Assembly (NCBI GenBank): GCA_022072455.1
Contig: JAJVHY010000002.1
Span: 1-39,875 of the forward strand
Length of the DNA: 39,875 nt
From: Verrucomicrobiia bacterium
GTDB taxonomy: Bacteria; Verrucomicrobiota; Verrucomicrobiia; Palsa-1439
Reading direction: 5' to 3'
Part shown: positions 33,112 to 39,875 of the stretch, one piece after another
How positions within the stretch are numbered: position 1 is the first letter of the stretch
How the letters are laid out: each line of letters opens with the position of its first letter
Notes under the pieces: generated by a model
Database searches by the model: none
What the model was told of the DNA's origin: nothing
The model's input: the letters and a program-made list of their open reading frames with translations, nothing else
Program-made: the position numbers and the translations under genes

Positions 33112-34216
33112 AAACCAATTCTCCTCCAACCCACGTTTTGACTGGATTCAACGCCTCGTCCCACAAAACCAAATCCGCATCCGCACCAATGGCGATCCGT
33201 CCCTTGTTTTCAAGACCAACCACCCGCGCTGGGTTCAACGTCCCCATCGCCCACACCTGCTCCGCCGGCAAGTCTGGTAGCCACTTCAGCAAGTTTTTCA
33301 TCCCGACATTCATCGTCAACGCACTCCCGGCCAACGTCCCATTCTCGGCATGCCGCGCGCCATCGCCGGCCTGCACGCGCACCTTGAACCCCCACGGCGT
33401 GTCATGCACGCCCGCCGGCAACCCCGCACCGATGTTCGAATCCGTAATCAACACCACGCCCGCCCAAGTTTTCCCCGCCAGCGCGCACTTGATTGCCAGG
33501 GGATGCACATGCACGCCGTCGGCGATGAAATCCACACTGACCCGTTTGTCGGCCAGAATCGCTTCGACGGCGCCCACTTGCCGCACACCCGGCTCCGTCT
33601 CCGCCGGGATGGGAAACACGTCATAGAAATGCGTCGCATGCGTCGCGCCGGCAGCAATTGCCGCCTCGGACTGCTCCGCCGAAGCCCGTGTGTGAGTCAT
33701 GAAAACGGTCACGCCGCGGTCGCGCAACCGGCGAATCACCGGCAAGATGTTCGGTGTATCCGGGCTGACCGACATCGCCCGCACCTTGTATTTCAATAAC
33801 TCCTCAAGAAACGCCAGATCGCCGGGAATCGTCGCCGCGCCCGCGCCCGGCAAGGCGAGGAACGGCCCTTCCATGTGAAACCCCGGCATGCTCGCCGGCA
33901 AAGCAGCGGCGAGTTTCGCCAGAAGGGGCAACGACTCGCGGTTCATCACCCGGTAGAGCGTCGGCAGCACACAGGTTGTTCCGAACTGCGGCAAGACCGT
34001 CGCGCCGGTCGCGATTTCCTGCGGGCTGCGTTCGTAAAGATTCTGGCCGATGCCATGCGTGTGCAGATCAATCAGCCCCGGTGTGAGCAACTGCGCATTG
34101 GTGGGCACGGGATGCTGATTGAAGCCGGCGATTTGCCCGGCTTCGATCCGCACCGTGCCTGTGGCGATTTTTTCTCCGGGGAACACGACGCGGACATTGG
34201 CGATTTGACTTGTCAT
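33098..34216 (-). CDS. nagA: N-acetylglucosamine-6-phosphate deacetylase NagA
   Basis: It removes the acetyl group of GlcNAc-6-phosphate, giving glucosamine-6-phosphate for a NagB-type enzyme, in the cytoplasm. The 372-residue amidohydrolase has LIDLHTHGIGQ (metal-region HxH), FHMEGPFLAL with the metal-binding Glu, HATHFYDVF, DGVHVHPLA and the catalytic-region ITDSNIGAG, where a typical NagA has TDA. The ATG at 34216 lies 38 bases from the divergent deoR and inside the operator-like region, so nagA and nagB are probably controlled by that DeoR protein. Confidence 0.9.
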   Translation of the reverse strand: MTSQIANVRVVFPGEKIATGTVRIEAGQIAGFNQHPVPTNAQLLTPGLIDLHTHGIGQNLYERSPQEIATGATVLPQFGTTCVLPTLYRVMNRESLPLLAKLAAALPASMPGFHMEGPFLALPGAGAATIPGDLAFLEELLKYKVRAMSVSPDTPNILPVIRRLRDRGVTVFMTHTRASAEQSEAAIAAGATHATHFYDVFPIPAETEPGVRQVGAVEAILADKRVSVDFIADGVHVHPLAIKCALAGKTWAGVVLITDSNIGAGLPAGVHDTPWGFKVRVQAGDGARHAENGTLAGSALTMNVGMKNLLKWLPDLPAEQVWAMGTLNPARVVGLENKGRIAIGADADLVLWDEALNPVKTWVGGELVYDKV

Positions 34217-34217
34217 T

Positions 34218-34252
34218 CGTTTCGCACAAGAATAATGTGCGTTTCGCACAAG
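34218..34252. promoter_or_regulatory. Operator-like repeat between nagA and deoR
   Basis: The 38-base gap between the two divergent ATGs contains a perfect 13-base direct repeat, CGTTTCGCACAAG, at 34218-34230 and 34240-34252 (22 bases apart, two helical turns). Half-sites CGCACA (34223-34228), TGTGCG (34236-34241) and CGCACA (34245-34250) form two overlapping palindromes. This is the layout expected of an operator for a dimeric or tetrameric repressor such as the adjacent DeoR. Binding would block both nagA-nagB and the deoR operon. Confidence 0.65.
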
Positions 34253-34254
34253 CA

Positions 34255-35022
34255 ATGCAAGCTTTAAACGAACGGCAAGAGCGGATCCGCCATCTGTTGG
34301 CCACGCAAGGGCGGTTGAACGTGGCCGCACTCTCCCGGCAACTCGCCGTCGCCGCGATGACGATCCGGCGCGACCTGACGCAGATGGAACAAGCCGGCTT
34401 GCTCACGCGCACGCACGGCGGTTGTCTGCTGCAATCCCCGTTTGTGGCCGAAGCGACGTTCCACGAGAAGCAGCGCGTCCGGCAGGAACAGAAGTCGACA
34501 ATCGCGCGCGAGGCGGTGCGGCGGTTAAAGCGCGGCGACGCGGTTTATCTGGATACCGGCACAACGGCGTTGCAAGTGGCGCGGGCATTGTCGCCGAATC
34601 TTGACTTACGCGTGTTCACGAACAACCTGCGCGTCGCGCTCGAGCTGTTTGGCCGGACAGGGGTTGAAGTGACCGTCTATGGCGGCGCGTTGGCGCGGCG
34701 CAACCCCGACCTTGTGGATGAGATCGCGTTGGAACAGATCGCAAAATATCGGCTCGATGTCGCGATTGTTGGTGGTGATGCGCTCGATGTGATGCGGGCT
34801 GAGTTCTACGGGGCGGACACCAGTTCGGCCGCCCTGTCCCGCGCGGCCCAGCGGCAGGCGGACCGGGTGATCGTGACGATGGACAGCTCGAAGTTCGGCA
34901 AACGCAGCCTCGCCGTCGCCGGCCGGCTGACCAGCGGAGTGACGCTCATCACTGACAACGAAGTGAATGCAAAAGACCGTGCGGCATTACGTCGCACCAA
35001 AGCGGAGATCGTTTTTCTATGA
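34255..35022 (+). CDS. DeoR-family transcriptional regulator
   Basis: A 255-residue repressor. The N-terminal winged helix-turn-helix (residues 3-55) contains LNVAALSRQLAVAAMTIRRDL, the DeoR signature. The C-terminal DeoRC sensor domain (from about residue 75) has LDTGTTALQVARAL, VFTNNLRVALEL, VYGGALARRN and VTMDSSKFGKRSL, which bind a phosphorylated sugar inducer in the family. It heads the operon with the aminotransferase (ATGA overlap at 35019-35022) and faces nagA across a repeated operator-like sequence, so autoregulation and joint control of amino-sugar genes are likely. A GTG at 34237 and a TTG at 34210 are open but lie in the operator. Confidence 0.92.
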   Translation: MQALNERQERIRHLLATQGRLNVAALSRQLAVAAMTIRRDLTQMEQAGLLTRTHGGCLLQSPFVAEATFHEKQRVRQEQKSTIAREAVRRLKRGDAVYLDTGTTALQVARALSPNLDLRVFTNNLRVALELFGRTGVEVTVYGGALARRNPDLVDEIALEQIAKYRLDVAIVGGDALDVMRAEFYGADTSSAALSRAAQRQADRVIVTMDSSKFGKRSLAVAGRLTSGVTLITDNEVNAKDRAALRRTKAEIVFL

Positions 35023-36395
35023 ACAAATACAACCCAACACCCTACGCCGTTGATTTCAACGAATACCCCAAAATCGCGACCAAGACCCTGCCGGGGCCGG
35101 AGTCAAACAAGTGGCACGCCCGGTGTACGAAGTATTTCAAGGGGCTGTCGAGTCAGGTGAAGCTTTTCCCGGTGGCGTTCGACTCCGGTAAGGGCTGCAC
35201 ATTGCGCGACGTCGACGGGAACAACTACATCGATTTCTCGTCTGGCATTTACGTGACCACGCTCGGCCATTGTCATCCGAAAGTTTCGGAAGCGGTGGCG
35301 AAGTACGCGGGGCAGTTGATGAACGCGCATGACTTCACGTCGAAAATCAAGACGTTGCTCGTGGAAAAACTCGCGGAGGTGTTGCCGGGCGACTTGAATG
35401 GCTTCCAACTCTATGATTGCGGCACCGCGGCGGTCGAAGCTGGGATGCGTGTCTTGCGTGCCGGCTCCGGCAAGCATGAGTTGCTGTCCTGCTTCTACGA
35501 TTTCCACGGCAAGACCTACGGCGCGGTGTCCTTGGCGGAAGTCCGGTCGCCGGTGTACGGCGCGACCCGCGCACCCGGTATGCACTTGTTGCCGCGTCCG
35601 AATCCGTACCGGCCCCACTGGACCAAGGCGGATGGTTCGATTGATACCGACAAGTACATCGAGTTCTACGCGGAGTATCTCGACCGGGCGACGGTGAACG
35701 CGGTTGCCGGCTTCGTGCTCGAACCGATTCAAGGTTGGGGCGGTTCGGTGATTCCGCCGGACGATTTCTTCCCGAAACTGCGCAAGCTGTGCGACGACCG
35801 GAAAGTTTTGTTGATGGCCGACGAAGTTCTCACCAGCTGGGGCCGCACCGGTAAGTGGCTGTGCATGGAACACTGGGGCGTCGTGCCGGACGTCGTTTCC
35901 ATCGGCAAAGGTTTTGGTAATGGTTTCCCGGTCACGTGCGTCGCGGTGCGCGAACAATATAAAGAGAAGTTTGAAGCTATCAGCGCGTCGTCGAGCTACG
36001 GCGGCAACCCGATGGCGTGCGCGGCGGCGTTGGCGAGCACGGAAGTCATCGAGGAGGAAGGTTTGCTCGAGCATGCGACGCATTTGGGTGACCTGTTCGG
36101 CAAGCGGATGCTGGCGTGGGAGAAGAAATTCAAAATCGTCGGACACACGCGCGTGAAAGGCTGTCTCATGGGCGTCGAACTCGTGAAAGACAAGAAGACC
36201 AAGACCCCGTTCGACGAAGCCGGCAAGCTGGTTTATCAACGCGCGTTTAGCAAGGGTCTCGCGTGGATTCCGGCCGGTCACATCCTGCGCATGAGTCCGC
36301 CGATTGTCATGCCGGACGAAGTCGCGCACAAGGCGATGGACATCATCGAAGAATCCATTGGCGAAGTCGAAAAAGAGCTCGGCTACGGGAAATGA
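35019..36395 (+). CDS. Class III PLP-dependent aminotransferase
   Basis: A 458-residue fold-type I enzyme related to 4-aminobutyrate and glutamate-1-semialdehyde aminotransferases. The signature is complete: LRDVDGNNYIDFSSGIYVTTLGHCHP, the phosphate-binding CGTAAVEAGMR, VLEPIQGWGG, MADEVLTSWGRTG with Asp268, and the Schiff-base Lys297 in SIGKGFGNGFPV. The substrate is unknown; the setting (DeoR, UroD-type and FucI-like proteins, NagA/NagB next door) suggests an amino sugar or amino-acid-like intermediate instead of GABA. The start overlaps deoR and the stop overlaps the first UroD-family gene, each by ATGA. Confidence 0.88.
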   Translation: MNKYNPTPYAVDFNEYPKIATKTLPGPESNKWHARCTKYFKGLSSQVKLFPVAFDSGKGCTLRDVDGNNYIDFSSGIYVTTLGHCHPKVSEAVAKYAGQLMNAHDFTSKIKTLLVEKLAEVLPGDLNGFQLYDCGTAAVEAGMRVLRAGSGKHELLSCFYDFHGKTYGAVSLAEVRSPVYGATRAPGMHLLPRPNPYRPHWTKADGSIDTDKYIEFYAEYLDRATVNAVAGFVLEPIQGWGGSVIPPDDFFPKLRKLCDDRKVLLMADEVLTSWGRTGKWLCMEHWGVVPDVVSIGKGFGNGFPVTCVAVREQYKEKFEAISASSSYGGNPMACAAALASTEVIEEEGLLEHATHLGDLFGKRMLAWEKKFKIVGHTRVKGCLMGVELVKDKKTKTPFDEAGKLVYQRAFSKGLAWIPAGHILRMSPPIVMPDEVAHKAMDIIEESIGEVEKELGYGK

Positions 36396-37471
36396 CCGGC
36401 CGCGAACGACTGACGGCGATCTGTCACAAACAACCGGCGGACCGGTTGGCGTGGACCGTTTTGGTGGATGACGCAACGGTCTCGCATCTGCCGGTCAGTC
36501 TGCGCGGCCGGCATGGACTGGATTTCAATCAGCATCTCGGTTGCGATGTGTTTCTGTTGAACGGTTGGAATACGCCGATCACGTTCGCCTCGCCCCGGCT
36601 CGATTGGGGGCCGGGAGTCGAGGAGCGCTCACGGAATGAAGGCAACTTTCGGATCCAGGAACTGGTCACGCCGTACGGCACGTTGACCATGCAGACCGAA
36701 CACGAGCATCCCGTGCGGCATTGGGTTACCTCGGTAGAAGAGGTGCGTCTGTTTCAACGCGTGTGGGAACAGGCGCGGTTTGTTGTGGAAGATGACACCA
36801 CGCCGCACCAGCAACTGACGGACTTGATCGGCGACCAAGGGATCTACACTCGCTATTGGGGGCCAAGCACGATCCCGCGGTTGCTGGAGTACGACCTCGG
36901 GATGGAGGCGTTCTATTTTCTGAAGAACGATTACCCCAACGAAATGAAGGCGCTGATCGAGACCATGCACGCGAAGGAGATGGAAGCCTTCCGCATCCTC
37001 GCGCACGCTTCCGCCGAGGTCATCACGCTGACGGAAAACACCAGCACGTACTACATCAGCCCAGAATTGTACCGGGAATACAACGGGGCGCACGTTCGCG
37101 ATTACGTGCAAACCATCAAAGCTGCCGGTAAGGTCGCGCTCGTGCACATGTGTGGTCACGTCCGGCAATTGCTCAACCAGATCAAACAGACCGGCCTCGA
37201 TGGCGCGCATGCGCTCACGCCCCCGCAGACCGGCGATACGCCGTGGGAACTCGCGCTCGACGTGCTCGGCGAAGATACCATTATCCTCGGCGCACTCCCG
37301 CCGGATTTGTGGGCCGCCGGGCCAGTCGAGAATATCGCGGCGGCTTTGGACAAAATATACACGCCCCGGCTCCGTCGTAGCCATTTTGTGCTGTGTCTGT
37401 TCGCGGACGGGATCACAGTGCCGCAGGAGCGATTCGAAGCTGTGGCGCGGTGGATGGAGAAAAACGGTTGA
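36392..37471 (+). CDS. UroD-family protein (methyltransferase MtaA/decarboxylase fold), HxC type
   Basis: A 359-residue TIM-barrel protein starting MTGRERLTAICHKQPADRL, the usual start of the UroD/MtaA superfamily. VHMCGHVR supplies His252 and Cys254, and Cys335 follows 81 residues after Cys254, close to the HxC-x(76)-C zinc site of methylcobamide:thiol methyltransferases. True heme-pathway UroD residues are not evident. It is therefore more like a corrinoid-linked methyltransferase or a lyase of this fold than uroporphyrinogen decarboxylase. No corrinoid protein or activating enzyme is encoded in view. Overlaps of four bases join it to both neighbours. Confidence 0.75.
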   Translation: MTGRERLTAICHKQPADRLAWTVLVDDATVSHLPVSLRGRHGLDFNQHLGCDVFLLNGWNTPITFASPRLDWGPGVEERSRNEGNFRIQELVTPYGTLTMQTEHEHPVRHWVTSVEEVRLFQRVWEQARFVVEDDTTPHQQLTDLIGDQGIYTRYWGPSTIPRLLEYDLGMEAFYFLKNDYPNEMKALIETMHAKEMEAFRILAHASAEVITLTENTSTYYISPELYREYNGAHVRDYVQTIKAAGKVALVHMCGHVRQLLNQIKQTGLDGAHALTPPQTGDTPWELALDVLGEDTIILGALPPDLWAAGPVENIAAALDKIYTPRLRRSHFVLCLFADGITVPQERFEAVARWMEKNG

Positions 37472-38466
37472 GCTCCCCGGTTTGCCAGCGGTTCGAAGAT
37501 TCCTTGGCTGGCCGGCCCGTCGAGCAACCGGCGTATGCGGTGTACGATTGGTTTGTGCAGAACCGCCCCCAGGTGGATTGGGCGCGGCTGTTCAGGCTTG
37601 GATTGGGGCAGATTCACCACACAATCCTGACCCGGCACGTCTGTCCGCACGTCCAGATCGTCGAAACCATCTCGGGCGATCGCCGGGACGTGCGCTGGAT
37701 CACCGACCGCGGCGAATTGCACGAATGGTATCGCGGCGAATGGCGACAGGAACATCTGATCAAAACCCCGGCCGATTACCGGATCATGGCGCGCGCTTTT
37801 GCAGATGTCGAAGTGTTGCCGGTGCCCGAGGCTTACACGCCGGCCAATGATGGCCTAGTCTTGGGCTCGCCGACGCTGCCGCGCACGGCGTTTCAGGCGA
37901 TTCAGATTGATTACGTCGGCCTGGAGCAGTTCTCGCTCGACATCGCCTCAGAGTTGCCGGAATTGCTGGAGTTGATTGACCTCTTGAACGACTTGACCTA
38001 CCGGGAGTTTGCAGCGATGACGCAGACGCCCGCCCGGCATCTCAAGCTTTGGGAGAACATGTCCATCGAAACCATCGGCCCGACATTGTACCGGCAACAC
38101 CTCGTGCCGGTTTACCAACGCATCCTCTCCATCTTGGAAACGAGCGGCCAGCAATTGCATGTCCACTACGACGGCAAGCTGCAATGTATTGCCGGTGATG
38201 TGGCCGACTTGCGATTCGGCGGGATTGATTCGTTCACCGAGCCACCGGAAGGCGACATGACCGTGGCCGAGGCGCGGGCAGCGTGGCCGGAGAAATACCT
38301 GTGGCTGCATCCCAACCTCGGTTGGTACAGTCAGCCAGGGCTGATGGAAAATGTTCGGCGGATTTGTCGGGCGGCCGGGCCGACGCGGTTCTGTCTGATG
38401 ATCAGCGAAGATATCCCGCCCGCGTGGGAGCGAACTGTCCCGGCAGTGCTGGAAGCAATCCAATGA
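37468..38466 (+). CDS. Second UroD-family protein, lacking the HxC site
   Basis: A 332-residue paralogue of the same TIM-barrel family. The start is inferred to be the TTG at 37468, which overlaps the previous stop as TTGA; an in-frame start 75 bases upstream would lie inside the preceding gene. In place of HMCG it has HVHYDGKL, so the zinc-binding Cys is Asp235 and the downstream Cys is not at the matching distance. The C-terminal HPNLGWYSQPGLMENVRR and SEDIPPAWERTVPAVLEAI match the barrel end. It may form a heteromer with the first UroD-type protein or catalyse a different step. Stop overlaps the next start as ATGA. Confidence 0.68.
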   Translation: MSSPVCQRFEDSLAGRPVEQPAYAVYDWFVQNRPQVDWARLFRLGLGQIHHTILTRHVCPHVQIVETISGDRRDVRWITDRGELHEWYRGEWRQEHLIKTPADYRIMARAFADVEVLPVPEAYTPANDGLVLGSPTLPRTAFQAIQIDYVGLEQFSLDIASELPELLELIDLLNDLTYREFAAMTQTPARHLKLWENMSIETIGPTLYRQHLVPVYQRILSILETSGQQLHVHYDGKLQCIAGDVADLRFGGIDSFTEPPEGDMTVAEARAAWPEKYLWLHPNLGWYSQPGLMENVRRICRAAGPTRFCLMISEDIPPAWERTVPAVLEAIQ

Positions 38467-39839
38467 AAAAAACTCGACTCGGTCTTTGCCCCATCGGCAA
38501 GTTTGTCTTCAGTCACGAGGACGCGCTCCGGCAAAAGACGGCGCTCCAAGCGAAGCTACGTGAATGGCAAGTGGAGTTCGTGGATCTCGAATACGTGTTG
38601 CCAGATGGGTTGGTGCGTGACCAAGCGCACGTTGCGCCGGTCGTGGAGCATTTTCGCAAGCAGGCGATTGACGCGTTGTTCATGCCGCACTGCAACTTCG
38701 GCACCGAAGGCGCCGTCGGGATGATCGGCCGGAAACTCGGGGTGCCGACGCTGGTTTGGGGACCGCGCGACGAAGCACCCCTGCCGGACGGCACGCGGTT
38801 GCGCGACACGCTCTGCGGGATGTTTGCCTCGACGAAGGTTTTGAAGAAACTCGGCGTGCCGTTCACGTACATCGAGAATTGCCGGCTGGATGAGCCGGCC
38901 CTGCGGAGCGGTGTGGATATGTTCTTGCGCGCGGCCAACGCGGCGAATGCGTTGCGGCGCGGCATGCGCATCGGCCTCATCGGGCAGCGCATTGATTTCT
39001 TCTGGTCCACGATTTCCAACGAGAGCGAACTGCTCGAACGGTTCAACGTCGAAGTCCTGCCGGTTGACATGGTGACATTCATCGAGAACGCCCGGCAACG
39101 AGTGGCAGGTTGCTTACTGGAGGCGGCTCAGTTGATGAAACAACTCGACGTGGCGAACTATCCCGATCACGAGCCGCTGGCGCGGGTGCTGGCAGTGCGC
39201 GACCAGATGTTGGCGCACGTTGCCGACAACGGACTCGACGCGGTGGCGATTCAGGATTTCACCTCGCTGGTGGATGCAATGGGCACGTACTGCTTTTTCG
39301 CGGACAGCCTCGTGGCCAACACGGTGCCGCTGGCGATTGAATCGGATGTCCATGGAGCGATCAGTACAGCGTTGCTGCATCGAGCGGCCTTTGCCACCAC
39401 ACCGGTATTTCTCGCAGAATACACCGTGCGGCATCCGCAGGACGACAACGGCGTCCTCCTCTGGCATGCCGGCGCGCCGACTGAAATGTGCAAACCCGGC
39501 GCAAAAGTGAAACTCGGCCCCCACTGGATTTTACCCAGCCCGCTGGCCGGTATGCCGCATTTCCCGCTGCGCGACGGCGACATCACGGTGGCGCGGTTCG
39601 ACGGCGACACCGGTAAGTATCGGCTAGCGGTTGGCGAAGGCGCGTCAATGCCGGGACCGCATACGCAGAACAATTACGTCTGGATGAAAGTGGACAACTG
39701 GCCGCGTTGGGAACGAATTTTGATGGAGGGCGAATTCATCCATCACACGGCGATGACGTACGGCCACTACGGTGCGGCGTTGGTTGAGGCGTGCAAATAT
39801 ATTCCTGGCTTGGAGCCGGTGCGGTTGAACGAAGACTAA
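38463..39839 (+). CDS. L-fucose/L-arabinose isomerase-like protein
   Basis: A 458-residue protein of the FucI/AraA N-terminal-domain superfamily. The beginning MKKTRLGLCPIGKFVFSHEDAL followed by a DLEYVLPDGLVRD segment is the layout of the substrate-domain. Metal-site candidates lie in AIQDFTSLVDAMGTYCFFADS and ESDVHGAISTALLHRA, where the Glu and the following Asp/His resemble the FucI Mn-binding region. It is shorter than FucI (about 590), as many uncharacterised relatives in polysaccharide loci are. The reaction could be a ketose-aldose isomerisation of the pathway's sugar. ATGA overlaps the preceding gene; the next gene follows three bases after its stop. Confidence 0.8.
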   Translation: MKKTRLGLCPIGKFVFSHEDALRQKTALQAKLREWQVEFVDLEYVLPDGLVRDQAHVAPVVEHFRKQAIDALFMPHCNFGTEGAVGMIGRKLGVPTLVWGPRDEAPLPDGTRLRDTLCGMFASTKVLKKLGVPFTYIENCRLDEPALRSGVDMFLRAANAANALRRGMRIGLIGQRIDFFWSTISNESELLERFNVEVLPVDMVTFIENARQRVAGCLLEAAQLMKQLDVANYPDHEPLARVLAVRDQMLAHVADNGLDAVAIQDFTSLVDAMGTYCFFADSLVANTVPLAIESDVHGAISTALLHRAAFATTPVFLAEYTVRHPQDDNGVLLWHAGAPTEMCKPGAKVKLGPHWILPSPLAGMPHFPLRDGDITVARFDGDTGKYRLAVGEGASMPGPHTQNNYVWMKVDNWPRWERILMEGEFIHHTAMTYGHYGAALVEACKYIPGLEPVRLNED

Positions 39840-39842
39840 ACT

Positions 39843-39875
39843 ATGAAAACTATTCGATTCGGAATCATTGGTGGT
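39843..39875 (+). CDS. Start of a dinucleotide-binding protein, probably Gfo/Idh/MocA oxidoreductase (cut by window end)
   Basis: Only 11 codons are present: MKTIRFGIIGG. The hydrophobic strand ending in a GxG turn is the beginning of a Rossmann fold, and the sequence is typical of Gfo/Idh/MocA sugar dehydrogenases, which are common in such loci. It starts three bases after the FucI-like gene, so it continues the same operon. The family call is an inference from this short piece. Confidence 0.5.
   Translation, partial: MKTIRFGIIGG

Noticed and set aside
34210-34254. Longer DeoR start at TTG 34210 or GTG 34237
   Set aside because: The added codons are the operator repeats themselves and do not resemble the family N-terminus, which begins at MQALNERQERI.
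35103-36476. 457-codon open frame on the minus strand across the aminotransferase gene
   Set aside because: It has no recognisable motif, while the plus-strand frame carries a complete PLP aminotransferase signature.
37393-37467. Earlier start for the second UroD-family gene
   Set aside because: It would lie entirely within the preceding gene; the TTG at 37468 gives the same 4-base overlap pattern as the other genes of the operon.
1-39875. tRNA, rRNA, CRISPR array, transposase or phage genes
   Set aside because: Read through by eye on both strands, I found no cloverleaf-like sequence, no regularly spaced repeats and no transposase or phage motifs. Absence of a tRNA should still be confirmed with a dedicated scan.

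Overview
The window is about 40 kb of bacterial chromosome, GC-rich over most of its length (hand counts of 60-base lines mostly give 50-73% G+C). It is almost fully coding and has no rRNA, tRNA, CRISPR array or transposase that I can see. Gene content suggests the PVC superphylum, most likely Verrucomicrobiota or a close relative (Lentisphaerota, Kiritimatiellota). The clues are an Lgt of the divergent 'GCFFEGCCYG' type, a PilZ-PilT pair, a CE7 esterase, and a dense set of glycan genes with UroD-family, FucI-like and Gfo/Idh-like proteins. This placement rests on family knowledge, not on a marker tree.

Region A (1-8.3 kb, + strand) is housekeeping: a truncated-looking DUF2892 membrane protein, coaD, yceD/DUF177, rpmF, plsX, fabH, a PilZ-like protein, pilT, mnmE and mnmG. 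The last third of mnmE and all of mnmG are clearly more AT-rich than the flanks and poor in the tetramer CCGG.

Region B (8.3-17.7 kb, - strand) reads, in transcription order: small membrane protein, lgt, CE7 esterase, rluD, uracil-DNA glycosylase, CBS-pair protein, sugar-nucleotide epimerase, small protein, then pyrR-pyrB-pyrC-carA. The four pyrimidine genes are joined by ATGA overlaps. The pyrR leader carries a recognisable PyrR-binding hairpin whose lower stem contains the Shine-Dalgarno sequence of a 10-codon leader ORF, and that ORF's stop overlaps the pyrR start. This predicts translational control of the whole operon by PyrR.

Region C (17.7-19.9 kb) holds a secreted TPR/HEAT protein lying between two diverged copies of a palindromic, MITE-like repeat.

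Region D (19.9-34.2 kb) is a glycan-use locus. A coupled + strand operon encodes a DUF4965/glutaminase-A-like protein, a GH28-like beta-helix protein, a GH29 fucosidase and a GH127-like protein. It is followed by a mannitol-1-phosphate dehydrogenase-like enzyme, a sialate-O-acetylesterase-like SGNH hydrolase, an FGGY kinase, an EamA transporter, a NagB-like protein and NagA. Only the GH28-like enzyme has a signal peptide, so much of the breakdown may be intracellular.

Region E (34.2 kb to the end, + strand) is the most unusual: deoR, a class III aminotransferase, two UroD-family proteins, a FucI/AraA-like protein and the first codons of a dinucleotide-binding oxidoreductase. All but the last are joined by 4-base overlaps. 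deoR diverges from nagA across a 38-bp gap that holds a repeated, palindromic operator-like sequence. The set looks like an uncharacterised pathway for a sugar, amino sugar or methylated/carboxylated sugar derivative, linked to amino-sugar use by a shared regulator.
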